This document shows positions 1 through 8,436 of a stretch of 64,000 nucleotides of DNA, in pieces (the stretch's first letter is position 1; each line of letters starts with the position of its first letter). The position numbers and the translations under genes are program-made. The notes under the pieces are model-generated. The model did no database searches. It saw only the letters and a list, made by a program, of their open reading frames with translations, and was not told the origin of the DNA. The stretch spans positions 5,684,501-5,748,500 of the forward strand of contig NZ_CP041360.1 of assembly GCF_006965485.1 (NCBI RefSeq), given 5' to 3'. The stretch comes from Spirosoma sp. KCTC 42546. Lineage in GTDB: Bacteria > Bacteroidota > Bacteroidia > Cytophagales > Spirosomataceae.

Positions 1-1
1 G

Positions 2-979
2 TATGTGGTCATTGCCAGTGCGGTGAACGTTTATGGCGATGAGTTTCTACGGCGGCTTTTATGGGCCTTAGCGGTATTATTTTTCCTGATTGTGGGCATT
101 ACTGCCTTTTCGGGCTGGTTTTTCGCAGGAGATGCCCTGCGACCCATGCAGCAGATTGACCAGATTGTCAGTGATATATTTCCACGTAACCGGGATGAGC
201 GCCTGCTCATCAATCAAGACGACGATGAGATCAGTCGACTATCATCAACTATCAATCGATTACTGGACCGGGTCACGGAGTCGTTTCGATTACAACGGAT
301 GTTTGTGGCCAACGTATCGCATGAGTTGAAAAATCCGCTCACACAAATCAGTTCGCAATTGGAAGTAAGCTTGTTAAAACACCGTGAACCAGAGGCTTAT
401 CAAAAAACGATTCGTTCGGTACTGGATGATGTGGGTGATCTGGCAACGCTTACCCATGAGTTATTGAAACTCTCTCAGGTGAATCAGGAAGATGCCATCG
501 GGCTCTTAACCGATACCGTTCGACTGGACGAAATCGTTTGGGATATTCGGGATGAGGTAACAGCCATCAATCCTCGTTACCAAGTAACCATCGAATTCGG
601 TGCGCTTCCCGATGACCCCGACCAGCTAGCGGTGCAGGGCAATAAAACCTTACTGGCAACGGCTTTAAAAAATCTGACGGAAAATGCCTGCAAATTTTCT
701 GATGATGGGCAGGCGCTGATTCACGTTAGTTTTGATCCCAACTGGTTAACGATTAGCATTCAGAATAGGGGCCAATCCATCCCATCAGCCGACCTACCCT
801 ATATTTTCGAGCCCTTTTACCGCAGCCGCCAAACCGCCGATGTGCGCGGTTACGGCGTAGGTCTTTCGCTTGTGGAGCGTATCATTCGGCTGCATCAGGG
901 CAAAATCCAGGTTACCTCAACGGCGGGCAAACCAACCATATTTAGCATCGAGTTATCCCGGCAGACGCGCCAATTCTAA
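2..979 (+). CDS. Sensor histidine kinase, HAMP type (5' truncated by window edge)
   Basis: C-terminal part of a membrane sensor kinase. The reading frame is open at the left edge, so the true start lies outside. Visible in order: one transmembrane helix (about residues 18-40), a HAMP-like linker with a DALRP motif, a HisKA domain with the phospho-acceptor His in NVSHELKNPL (about residue 107), and a HATPase_c domain with an N box (LTENACKF), an F-like PYIFEPFYRS segment and a G box (GYGVGLSLV). This is the layout of the OmpR-partnered kinase class; its response regulator would be expected just upstream, outside the window. The stop codon overlaps the first half-site of a phased TCTAAG repeat that precedes the next gene, suggesting the system may control neighbouring genes. 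The family call is secure; the signal is unknown. Confidence 0.93.
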   Translation, partial: YVVIASAVNVYGDEFLRRLLWALAVLFFLIVGITAFSGWFFAGDALRPMQQIDQIVSDIFPRNRDERLLINQDDDEISRLSSTINRLLDRVTESFRLQRMFVANVSHELKNPLTQISSQLEVSLLKHREPEAYQKTIRSVLDDVGDLATLTHELLKLSQVNQEDAIGLLTDTVRLDEIVWDIRDEVTAINPRYQVTIEFGALPDDPDQLAVQGNKTLLATALKNLTENACKFSDDGQALIHVSFDPNWLTISIQNRGQSIPSADLPYIFEPFYRSRQTADVRGYGVGLSLVERIIRLHQGKIQVTSTAGKPTIFSIELSRQTRQF

Positions 980-1013
980 GCAGTTTCTAAGCAGTTTATC
1001 AGTGAATCCTAAG
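975..1013 (+). promoter_or_regulatory. Phased TCTAAG direct repeats, putative response-regulator operator (site 1)
   Basis: TCTAAG occurs at 975-980 and 986-991, and CCTAAG at 1008-1013. Starts are 11 and 33 bp from the first, so all lie on the same helical face; the 997 register holds a weak match, TATCAG. A TTTG tetranucleotide (1028-1031), like the end of a Bacteroidota -7 box, follows 14 nt later and precedes the ATG at 1061. The same arrangement recurs at 5493 and 8343. Binding by an OmpR-family regulator is inference. Confidence 0.55.
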
Positions 1014-1060
1014 TCGTGCTTAGCAACTTTGGCTATCCCTACGTATCTAACTATAACGCG

Positions 1061-1270
1061 ATGATGACTGAAAAAACCGCAATTCAACCCTACTCCCCGT
1101 TCTTTCCCCCAGGTCCGGCAACCCCGTCGAAGACGCGCCCTAAATCAAAATACATGTACGAAGAAGACCCAAAAAAGCCAGACTGGTTACTCTTATTAAT
1201 CAGTGCTTTGGTGCTCTTGACCCTGCTCATTGCCTGGTTTGTCGATATTCCTGCCTTATTCCACTACTAG
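1061..1270 (+). CDS. Small single-pass membrane protein, unknown function
   Basis: Encodes about 69 residues starting at tandem ATGs (1061/1064). An upstream GTG at 1016 is also in frame but would lie within the putative promoter. The protein has a Pro-rich cytoplasmic-looking N terminus (YSPFFPPGPATP), a charged EEDPKKPDW segment, then one hydrophobic helix (LLLLISALVLLTLLIAWFV) near the C terminus. That suggests a tail-anchored or single-pass inner membrane protein. I recognise no family. It sits directly behind the truncated histidine kinase and behind phased TCTAAG boxes, so it may be an effector or feedback partner of that system. Its last 15 bases overlap the convergent DUF389 gene. Confidence 0.7.
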   Translation: MMTEKTAIQPYSPFFPPGPATPSKTRPKSKYMYEEDPKKPDWLLLLISALVLLTLLIAWFVDIPALFHY

Positions 1271-2650
1271 TTTGATTCGCTTACTTTTTGTACGGCTCTG
1301 AAGCCACTTTTCAATGCGTTGCTTTTCAGCGTTCGTATGCTTTCGGGAGAACCGGGCATATACGAGCATGACGGTATCGGGCCGGGTGCTGTTTCCGCTC
1401 ATTACCAGCGATTGGGCAGCGGTAAAGGTTTGTACATCGGGCATGAGCGTCTTAAGCTCATTTCGCAGATCGGCTACCGACAAATTCGCGGAATGAGTCA
1501 GATCGATATACCGGCGAAGGGAGTCAATGATATGGTCTTTGCGGGCAATAGACGACTGGCTGTATTTTATTACCTGATCGGTTACTGTATTCTTGAGCGC
1601 ATCCACATCCACTTCCGTATCTTTAAAACTTCCCTGTTTCACCACAAGATTCACGTTACCCAGGCCATAGGCTGGCATCTTGGTACGTAGTAGGTTAATT
1701 GAGTCCTTTGGTAGCGGCTCTCCCACCAGCGAGAGTTCCAATGTACTCTGCCGACGATTAAAACGAGCTGCGTATTGGATGACTTGCCGGTACTGAAAAT
1801 TACATTCAGTTGTTACAAATCGCTTTGCTGATTCCTCAAATATGGTTTTACGAACAATTTGATAGCCAAGATAGCTACTGGGTACCACCACAATGACTAC
1901 AGCAAACCAGATCGTATGCCGAACCCGCTGTTCAACCTCAGGTGTAGGATATTGTCTCTGGTGGTAACCCAGAAATCGGACGATCAGAAAGGTGGCAATA
2001 CTAATACATATAGCATTGATAAGAAACAGGTAAAATGCCCCGGCAAAGTAGTATAGATTACCGGTAGCTAATCCGTAACCGGCGGTACATAAGGGCGGCA
2101 TCAGCGCGGTGGCTATTGCCACACCCGGAATCACATTGCTCACTTTCTCCCGGCGCGAACCGGCAACAATCCCAGCCAGACCTCCCAGAAAGGCCACCAA
2201 CGCATCCCAGACCGTGGGGGATGTTCGAGCTACTAATTCAGATTGAGCCAAATGCAGCGGACTTACGAAAAAATAGAGCGTGGAGGTCAATAAACTAATG
2301 AATACAGCCAGGCCTAAGTTCTTCAACGCTCGCTGGATCATCGTCAGGTCGTTGATACCCACGCCTAGCCCAATACCCATAATAGGGCCCATTAATGGAG
2401 AGATAAGAAAAGCCCCGGTAATAACAGCCGGGGAGTTGATATTCAGACCAATAGAGGCAATAAATATGGCAAAAATCAGCGTCCACAAGTTAATGCCCCG
2501 AAACTCGATTCCCCGGCTAATGGCTTGTATCACATCCGTTTCGTCGTCTTTATCTTCTTCTAGACTAAACCGTTCGCGCAGAAACGCGCTGAATTGGGCT
2601 AAGGGTTCCGACTTTTTGATTTTGGGTTCATTTTGATCGTCTACAGTCAT
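1256..2650 (-). CDS. DUF389 domain-containing membrane protein
   Basis: A 464-residue multi-pass membrane protein. The N-terminal half carries the DUF389 signature: repeated hydrophobic segments with FIASIGLNINSPAVITGAF, LISPLMGPIMGIGLG and a Gly-rich GGLAGIVAGSR loop, then PGVAIATALMPPLCTAGYGL. These resemble the conserved SPLMGPI and TALMPP motifs of the TIGR00341/DUF389 family. The C-terminal roughly 200 residues are soluble and predicted periplasmic, after a final helix around residue 255. The function of the family is unknown; transport has been suggested. It diverges from the Na+/H+ antiporter gene with about 94 bp between the starts, so the two may share control. Confidence 0.88.
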   Translation of the reverse strand: MTVDDQNEPKIKKSEPLAQFSAFLRERFSLEEDKDDETDVIQAISRGIEFRGINLWTLIFAIFIASIGLNINSPAVITGAFLISPLMGPIMGIGLGVGINDLTMIQRALKNLGLAVFISLLTSTLYFFVSPLHLAQSELVARTSPTVWDALVAFLGGLAGIVAGSRREKVSNVIPGVAIATALMPPLCTAGYGLATGNLYYFAGAFYLFLINAICISIATFLIVRFLGYHQRQYPTPEVEQRVRHTIWFAVVIVVVPSSYLGYQIVRKTIFEESAKRFVTTECNFQYRQVIQYAARFNRRQSTLELSLVGEPLPKDSINLLRTKMPAYGLGNVNLVVKQGSFKDTEVDVDALKNTVTDQVIKYSQSSIARKDHIIDSLRRYIDLTHSANLSVADLRNELKTLMPDVQTFTAAQSLVMSGNSTRPDTVMLVYARFSRKHTNAEKQRIEKWLQSRTKSKRIKLVVE

Positions 2651-2744
2651 TTTTAAGGAATACGGTTACTAGTTATTAAGGCAAAACAAGATGCGGTTTT
2701 AATCGAAAGTTAATGTAAACTTGCTCAATTACGCCATTCACTTC

Positions 2745-4001
2745 ATGGATCTATTCACGCTGATTACTCTACTTATTGTTATCTCGGCTCTCTTCGCTTA
2801 TCTGAATACGCGCTGGCTTAAGCTACCGGATGCCATTGGCATTATGGTTTGCTCATTGAGCTTCTCTGTCCTCTTAATTGCCCTGAACTCAATCTATCCG
2901 GATCAGTTGGCCTCTGTTCGCCAGACTGTTGCCCAAATTGACTTTGGAAAAACGCTTTTCGATGTGATGTTAAGCTTCCTGCTTTTTGCGGGGGCCTTAC
3001 ATACCGATTCAGCCAAACTTAAGGTCGAACGGCGATCGGTTATGCTATTTGCGTTTGTCGGTGTCTTACTGAGCACGTTTTTGGTAGGTTCAGGTCTTTA
3101 TTTACTAACCAGGCATCTCGACCTGAATTTATCGTTCCCGCTTTGCCTGCTCTTTGGCGCTTTAATTTCACCAACCGATCCGATTGCCGTGTTGGGAATC
3201 TTATCCAAGTTCAAACTACCCGACAACGTTAAACTCAACATTGTGGGCGAATCGCTCTTTAACGATGGCGTAGGGGTTGTTGTGTTTGCCTCTATTTACC
3301 GAATTGTCATCAATGGGGCCGACAGTGTTAGTACTGGAGAAATCGGCTTGTTATTTCTCGAAGAAGCCGGTGGCGGTATTTTATTTGGCATTGCTTTAGG
3401 GTATGGAATGTTCTGGGTGTTACGGTCGATCAACCACTATCAGACCGAAGTGATTATAACGGTAGCCGGTGTTATGGGTGGGTACTTATTAGCCCAAAAA
3501 CTGCACATTTCCGGGCCACTGGCTATGGTGGTCACCGGCCTGTTGGTGGGTGGTCATCATAGCCGTCAGGATGCCATGAGCCAGCTCACCGAAGAGTATG
3601 TCGATAAATTCTGGGAGCTGGTTGATGGGATTCTGAATGCTTTACTTTTTGTCTTGATTGGCGTTGAGCTGCTCCTGATTGATTTTCAACTTACACAATG
3701 GTCAATTTATTTATTGGTTGTACTCCTGGTCCTGATAGCCCGATATGTAGCCATTCTGATCCCCTTTACCCTGGCTCGTCGCTGGCTTGATCTCGACCGG
3801 AATGCACCTATTATGCTGACCTGGGGCGGGCTACGGGGTGGCCTTTCCATTGCCATGGCGTTGTCCATTGATGGTTCGTTACCACAAAAAGAGTTTATTG
3901 TGACCATTACGTACGCAGTCGTTTTGTTTTCCGTCATTGTACAGGGCTTGACGATGGAACGGCTCATTCGGCGGCTATATCCACCTGATAAAGCGAGTTA
4001 A
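2745..4001 (+). CDS. Na+/H+ antiporter, CPA1 (NhaP/NHE) family
   Basis: A 418-residue cation:proton antiporter with about 12 hydrophobic segments. The ion-binding core is visible: ALISPTDPIAVLGIL and GESLFNDGVGVVVF, carrying the conserved Asp of the ND motif. A late TWGGLRGGLSIAMALSI motif is typical of CPA1 members. It probably exchanges Na+ or K+ for H+ across the inner membrane for pH and salt homeostasis. I chose the ATG at 2745 (MDLFTLITLL) over an in-frame TTG at 2721. It diverges from the DUF389 gene and converges on the ClC gene with a 19-bp gap. Length fits the short bacterial forms without a large C-terminal cytoplasmic domain. Confidence 0.92.
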   Translation: MDLFTLITLLIVISALFAYLNTRWLKLPDAIGIMVCSLSFSVLLIALNSIYPDQLASVRQTVAQIDFGKTLFDVMLSFLLFAGALHTDSAKLKVERRSVMLFAFVGVLLSTFLVGSGLYLLTRHLDLNLSFPLCLLFGALISPTDPIAVLGILSKFKLPDNVKLNIVGESLFNDGVGVVVFASIYRIVINGADSVSTGEIGLLFLEEAGGGILFGIALGYGMFWVLRSINHYQTEVIITVAGVMGGYLLAQKLHISGPLAMVVTGLLVGGHHSRQDAMSQLTEEYVDKFWELVDGILNALLFVLIGVELLLIDFQLTQWSIYLLVVLLVLIARYVAILIPFTLARRWLDLDRNAPIMLTWGGLRGGLSIAMALSIDGSLPQKEFIVTITYAVVLFSVIVQGLTMERLIRRLYPPDKAS

Positions 4002-4020
4002 CAACCCTCTTGGCGAGCCT

Positions 4021-5421
4021 TTAATCGGCCTCCGCTACGTTTCCCTTTGGCCCATAAACAGCGGGCTGCGCCATTGTTTCCTTGACAAACCCAGCTTTCA
4101 GGTGCTCATAAAACGAAACCGGATCAACCAGCGACGCGGCCCCCTGTGCCATTAGACCACCCAACAGTAATTGAAAAATTGCGGAGTGCCTGTCGGTCAT
4201 TTCCAGCACCAGAATGGCCGCCGTAAATGGGGAGCGAACAACACCGGTCAGGAAACTCACCATACTCACCAGAATGACTAGATTCGTATCACTGGGCGTT
4301 ACCCGGATCAGTCGCGCCAGTGCATCGCCCAGAATGGCTCCCGCACTCAGGGAAGTAGCGAACACACCGCCCGCAGCGCCACTGCTGTAACTGAGGGCCA
4401 TACCCGAAAAACGAACCGGAAACAGATACCAGGGCGTCAGGTGATCGTTTTGAAACAGGAGCCGGTTAATGATGGGCTTTCCCGTACCAACCGCATCGGT
4501 ACCAACCAGGTAAGCCAGCCCCGCCAGCACCAGCCCGCAGGCAGCTACCCATACAGCCTGCTCCCGACTGGTGCGGAAACGTCGTCGGTAGCCGTTGATC
4601 CACAATAACGCCTTGGCAAACACGGCCCCTGCGAAACCAGCAATCATGGCCACCAGCACAACAACACCCAAAAACCAACCAGTTGAGACCGTAACTTTGG
4701 GAAAACCCAGGTACAAATAAGGCCCCTGAATGGCCTGAGCGGTCATACCAGCAATGATTACGGCGGTAAACACAGCGGTACGAAAGCGGGTAATATGTGT
4801 TTGGGTCAGTTCTTCCACCACGAAGACAATGCCACCCAATGGCGTGTTAAAGGCAGCCGCCAAACCAGCCGCTCCACCCGTGACGAGCGCTATTTGCCGG
4901 GATAGTTGCGGCCAGCCAGCCGGTTGCAGCCGATTAATGGCCCGAAAAATGGCCGCTGAAATCTGAATGGTCGGTCCTTCTCGCCCAATAACGCCCCCCC
5001 CAATCAGCAGGACTACACTACTAAGAACTTTGACAATGGCCACCCGCATACTGAGCAAGTAAGCCGTACGTCCGTGGGTAGTTGGATTCGAGAGTTCAAT
5101 ACCGGCCATGACTTGGGGAATACCGCTACCCCGTGCCGCCGGAGCCAGTTTTGCTACGACCAGCCACGCTAGTAAAAAAGCAAGCGGAGTGGTAATAAAT
5201 GTGAGCAGTGCATGGTCCTGAATCCAGGTAAAACTGGTTTTCTCCGCCCAGACAAACAGTTCTTCGTAGCCAACAGCCACCAGTCCGGTCAATAGGGAGG
5301 CTACCCAAAACGGCAGACTTTGAAGAATAACTCGGCGCACCCGCTCGGTGTATAACCGCTTGATAACGTGCTGATCGAGCCAGGCCAGCACCTGCGCATA
5401 TCGGGAAGGTCTTTTCGCCAT
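4021..5421 (-). CDS. ClC-family chloride channel/transporter
   Basis: A 466-residue ClC protein. The selectivity-filter segments are present: GSGIPQVMAG (about residue 98), GREGPTIQ with the gating Glu (about 147), and AAGGVFATSLSAGAILG near residue 347 in place of the usual GxFxP. There is no C-terminal CBS pair, so it is the compact bacterial type. It probably moves Cl- (or another anion) coupled to H+ across the inner membrane. It shares an upstream region with the coiled-coil gene at 5586, and that region holds phased TCTAAG repeats, so it may also belong to the same regulon. With the neighbouring antiporter it forms an ion-homeostasis group. Confidence 0.92.
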   Translation of the reverse strand: MAKRPSRYAQVLAWLDQHVIKRLYTERVRRVILQSLPFWVASLLTGLVAVGYEELFVWAEKTSFTWIQDHALLTFITTPLAFLLAWLVVAKLAPAARGSGIPQVMAGIELSNPTTHGRTAYLLSMRVAIVKVLSSVVLLIGGGVIGREGPTIQISAAIFRAINRLQPAGWPQLSRQIALVTGGAAGLAAAFNTPLGGIVFVVEELTQTHITRFRTAVFTAVIIAGMTAQAIQGPYLYLGFPKVTVSTGWFLGVVVLVAMIAGFAGAVFAKALLWINGYRRRFRTSREQAVWVAACGLVLAGLAYLVGTDAVGTGKPIINRLLFQNDHLTPWYLFPVRFSGMALSYSSGAAGGVFATSLSAGAILGDALARLIRVTPSDTNLVILVSMVSFLTGVVRSPFTAAILVLEMTDRHSAIFQLLLGGLMAQGAASLVDPVSFYEHLKAGFVKETMAQPAVYGPKGNVAEAD

Positions 5422-5492
5422 GCCGTAATGATGTGTATCCAGTTTGTAGTGATAACGCCATCGGGAAGCAGATGATTAGGCGAAACCCAAAG

Positions 5493-5520
5493 TCTAAGCA
5501 AATTCTAAGTAGTCTTTAAT
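5493..5520 (+). promoter_or_regulatory. Phased TCTAAG direct repeats, putative operator (site 2)
   Basis: TCTAAG occurs at 5493-5498 and 5504-5509, 11 bp apart, with a degenerate TTTAAT in register at 5515-5520. A TTTG follows at 5546-5549. It lies between the divergent ClC and coiled-coil genes and could serve either. The spacing to TTTG (25 nt) is nearly the same as at site 3 (24 nt). Confidence 0.55.
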
Positions 5521-5585
5521 TCCTTTATAACCCGTGGAGGTCACCTTTGTCTCAGTCTCTCATACACCAACAACGCACGATCCGT

Positions 5586-6503
5586 ATGAAAACAACTCCA
5601 CGAACATCAACACCGCTGACCGCTATGCTGGCTATGCTACTCACCCTTGGCGTGGTTGGTGGCCTGTATCTGGATAAAACCCGAACCCTGGTTGACCGCT
5701 TTGATCAGGAAGAACGGCGGGCCGATTCGCTGCTGTCAGTCAAACTTCAGCTCGAAGGCGATGTCCGCAGCCTAACGAGTCAACTCGAAACGGCCACCGG
5801 TGAGAACGAATCGCTGGGCAAACGCATCAGTGACTTACATGGCCAATTGTACCAACGGGATGCGTCGGAGAAGCAGCTTCGTCAGCAAAATAGGTTGCGT
5901 ACTGGTACCATTCGAGGTCTTACTCGAAATCTGGATTCTATGACAACCATTCGCGATAGTCTGGAAAACCAGCTAGCTGCCATGAACGATAAAATCAGCT
6001 GGCTGAGCGACTCGAATGGACTACTGCTCAAAGAGACGAAAGATCTGCAACAAAAAATAAATGAACTGAATACATCTTTACAAACAAAGGTGCCTCGCTC
6101 AGCCGTTACAGGCGATGAGTTTATGGTCGAAACGCGGAAGTCGAATCGAAAAGAAACCGCCAAAGCCAAAAAGGTGCATACATTGACTATTTCGCTCGAT
6201 GTACCGCCGGAATTAGAGTTGGAGAACATTCAGGACGTATTAGTAAGCCTGACAGACCCTCAGCACAATCCAGCAATGCCACCCTTGAGAACCACAACGG
6301 TTGTCTTGTCAGATATCAATGAAGTCGTACCGGTTCATGCAATTCAACGGGTGATTTTTACCGGAAAGCCAAAACGAATTTCGATCAGCTTGACGCCTGA
6401 CAAACCCCTGAAGCCGGGTACCTATCGCGCTTCGGTCTATACCAAAACCGCCTATCTAGGCTCCGTTGAGTTTCAACTCCGGGATAGTTTCTGGTTCTTT
6501 TAG
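5586..6503 (+). CDS. Membrane-anchored coiled-coil protein, unknown function
   Basis: About 305 residues from the ATG at 5586. An in-frame TTG at 5547 has a GGAGG 6 nt upstream and is an alternative, but it would coincide with the predicted promoter. A short hydrophobic N-terminal helix (LTAMLAMLLTLGVVGGLYL) is followed by about 130 residues of heptad-rich coiled coil (roughly 40-170), then a compact C-terminal domain (about 200-305) with repeated hydrophobic strands. The layout suggests an anchored periplasmic rod with a globular tip. I recognise no named family. The TPR-protein gene follows 22 bp downstream on the same strand, and phased TCTAAG boxes precede it, so the two are likely co-transcribed and controlled by the same two-component system as the efflux operon. 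Confidence 0.8.
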   Translation: MKTTPRTSTPLTAMLAMLLTLGVVGGLYLDKTRTLVDRFDQEERRADSLLSVKLQLEGDVRSLTSQLETATGENESLGKRISDLHGQLYQRDASEKQLRQQNRLRTGTIRGLTRNLDSMTTIRDSLENQLAAMNDKISWLSDSNGLLLKETKDLQQKINELNTSLQTKVPRSAVTGDEFMVETRKSNRKETAKAKKVHTLTISLDVPPELELENIQDVLVSLTDPQHNPAMPPLRTTTVVLSDINEVVPVHAIQRVIFTGKPKRISISLTPDKPLKPGTYRASVYTKTAYLGSVEFQLRDSFWFF

Positions 6504-6525
6504 TCAATGTAAAACCCTATGCAAC

Positions 6526-8235
6526 ATGAACACGCAACTAACCATTTTATTACTGTCGGGACTGGCTGGAACTGCCCTCGCGCAAACCCCTACACCCGAT
6601 CCAAATACACTCATGAATCTGGGCCGCTTCGAGGAAGCCACTCAGCTTCTGAGTCGAAATGCGCAACAAAGTCCATCCGCCCAAACCATTTTCGATGCGG
6701 GCTACGGCTATCTCCGTGCTGGTAAGCCCGATTCGGCCCGGATCTGGTTCGAGAAAGGCATTGCGATGGATGAAAAACGGACACCGCTCAATGAAATGGG
6801 CGATGCCATCACCTATCTGGTCAAAAATGACCCGGCCAATGCCGAGCCCAAACTGGCCGAAGTCGTTAAAAAGAGTAAGGGTAAAAACGCCGACATCCTG
6901 TACCGAATTGGTGAGGCCTATACGGGCTATCTGACACCTGGAAATGGCTCCATCAAACCACTCTACGCAAAAGTGGTCAACGCTGCTACCGCCATTGATT
7001 ATTTAAACCGGGCTACCGAACGCGATAAGAAGAACCCCGCCATTCAACTGGCGCTGGGCGATGCCTATTACCTGAATAAAGATGCGGGTACAGCCGTTAC
7101 CCGCTACGAAAGTGCCCTCGAACTGGGCATGGACCCATCACGGGTGTATCAGCGAATCGGGGATATTTACTGGCAGGGCCGTAACCTGAATCTGGCTGTG
7201 GAGAACTACAAAAAAGCCATTGAGGCCAATGCGAGCTATGCTGCGGCCTACAACCAGTTAGCCGAGTTGTATTTCCTGGTTAATCGGTATAAAGAAGCCG
7301 CCACGTATATTGACCAGTACGTAAACGTATCGAAGGATAAACGGCAGGAGACCCTGTTGCGACAGGCTCAGTTTCATTTCCTGGCCAAAGACTACCAGCG
7401 AACGGTCAATCTGATCGACAGCAACCGCACAGCCTTAGCCCAGAACCCAATCGTGTATCGGATAGAAGGCTGGGCATACTCGTCTCTGAAAGAGCCCCAG
7501 AAAGCCATTCAGAACATCAGCACGTTCCTGGAAAAAGCGCCGGAAAAGGTGATGCCCGATGATTACAAATACCTCGGCCTGGCCTATATGGGTATCGAAA
7601 ACCCCGGCAGTGATTCTCTAAAAGCAGTCAATGACTCCATTGGCGTGACTTACCTGGCCAAAGCTGCTCCCTTCGATACAACCGAGAATCTGTATAGCGA
7701 CATGGCCAAGTATTATTACCGGGCCAAGAAACACCCCGAAGCAGTAGCCGCTCTGGATTCGGCCGCCAAGCACAACTTCAAAGCCGATGTGCAGGATTTA
7801 TTCCGCTATGGCATGAGTAACTACACGCTGGGTTTCCAACGCGACAGTCTGGGGAAATTAGTACGGGATACGGTTCGGTTTGCGCAGGCTGATTCGGCGC
7901 TGGCTTTGGCTCAAAAAGCCTCGCCTGATTATGCTCCGACAGTCCTCTACCGGGCTAAGGCGAACTACTATGCCTATACCCCCGAAGAAGCCGTTCGGAA
8001 TGGCAAAGCGAAGCCCTATTTCGAGCAGTTTATTGCGATGGTTTCGGATAAGGAAGACGAACGAAATCGCTACAAAAAAGATCTGTTGCTCGCCTTTAAG
8101 TACCTGATTTCGTATAATGAACTGGTAACCAAAGACGATACTGCCCGAACTGAATGGTTGACCAAAGCGAAGGCATTATTCCCGGACAATCAGGAGTTAG
8201 CCAAAATTGGGGCTCCAGTCGCTGGTGAACAATAA
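6526..8235 (+). CDS. Secreted TPR-repeat protein
   Basis: A 569-residue protein with a clear signal peptide (MNTQLTILLLSGLAGTALAQ). The mature part is built of tetratricopeptide repeats: segments such as LMNLGRFEEATQLL, AGYGYLRAGKPDSARIWFEK, VYQRIGDIYWQGRNLNLAVE and AAYNQLAELYFLVNRYKEAA show the W/L-G-Y-A-F-A-P spacing. TPR arrays are protein-interaction scaffolds; this one is probably periplasmic. The ATG at 6526 was chosen because it starts the signal peptide. It lies 22 bp after the coiled-coil gene and is followed by a hairpin terminator near 8271. An assembly or envelope-remodelling role with its partner is only inference. Confidence 0.9.
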   Translation: MNTQLTILLLSGLAGTALAQTPTPDPNTLMNLGRFEEATQLLSRNAQQSPSAQTIFDAGYGYLRAGKPDSARIWFEKGIAMDEKRTPLNEMGDAITYLVKNDPANAEPKLAEVVKKSKGKNADILYRIGEAYTGYLTPGNGSIKPLYAKVVNAATAIDYLNRATERDKKNPAIQLALGDAYYLNKDAGTAVTRYESALELGMDPSRVYQRIGDIYWQGRNLNLAVENYKKAIEANASYAAAYNQLAELYFLVNRYKEAATYIDQYVNVSKDKRQETLLRQAQFHFLAKDYQRTVNLIDSNRTALAQNPIVYRIEGWAYSSLKEPQKAIQNISTFLEKAPEKVMPDDYKYLGLAYMGIENPGSDSLKAVNDSIGVTYLAKAAPFDTTENLYSDMAKYYYRAKKHPEAVAALDSAAKHNFKADVQDLFRYGMSNYTLGFQRDSLGKLVRDTVRFAQADSALALAQKASPDYAPTVLYRAKANYYAYTPEEAVRNGKAKPYFEQFIAMVSDKEDERNRYKKDLLLAFKYLISYNELVTKDDTARTEWLTKAKALFPDNQELAKIGAPVAGEQ

Positions 8236-8270
8236 CGGTTTCTTTTTTCATAGTTGAACATGCGAGTCCG

Positions 8271-8306
8271 ACCGCTACGGGAGCCTGATCTCCGGTAGCG
8301 GTTTTG
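8271..8306 (+). terminator. Intrinsic terminator after the TPR gene
   Basis: A 13-bp stem with one mismatch (8271-8283 with 8290-8302) closes a 6-nt loop and is followed by a T-rich run (GTTTTGTGTTTTT). It ends the coiled-coil/TPR transcript. Confidence 0.75.
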
Positions 8307-8342
8307 TGTTTTTACGGGGCACATCCTGCCGATTAGCGTATC

Positions 8343-8370
8343 TCTAAGGAAATTCTAATAATTTTCTAAG
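8343..8370 (+). promoter_or_regulatory. Phased TCTAAG direct repeats, putative operator of the efflux operon (site 3)
   Basis: Three half-sites in exact 11-bp register: TCTAAG 8343-8348, TCTAAT 8354-8359, TCTAAG 8365-8370. A TTTG follows at 8395-8398 and the adaptor ATG at 8437. This is the clearest of the three matching sites in the first 8.4 kb. Six-base half-sites with five-base spacers resemble PhoP or CpxR boxes in architecture. Confidence 0.6.
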
Positions 8371-8436
8371 CTGGCCTTTACTTGCCGTATTGTATTTGCA
8401 CAGGTAGCAAACAGGGCAATCAGCCCCAACTTCCTT

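Noticed and set aside
2651..2744. Possible fourth phased site (TTAAT at 2699 and 2710) between DUF389 and antiporter genes
   Set aside because: The 11-bp period is present, but the half-site TTAAT shares little with TCTAAG and AT-rich promoters yield such pairs by chance.
5547..5585. TTG start with GGAGG at 5535-5540 for the coiled-coil gene
   Set aside because: It looks like a ribosome site, but it overlaps the predicted promoter element by analogy with the other two phased sites; Bacteroidota rarely rely on such sites. Kept as an alternative.
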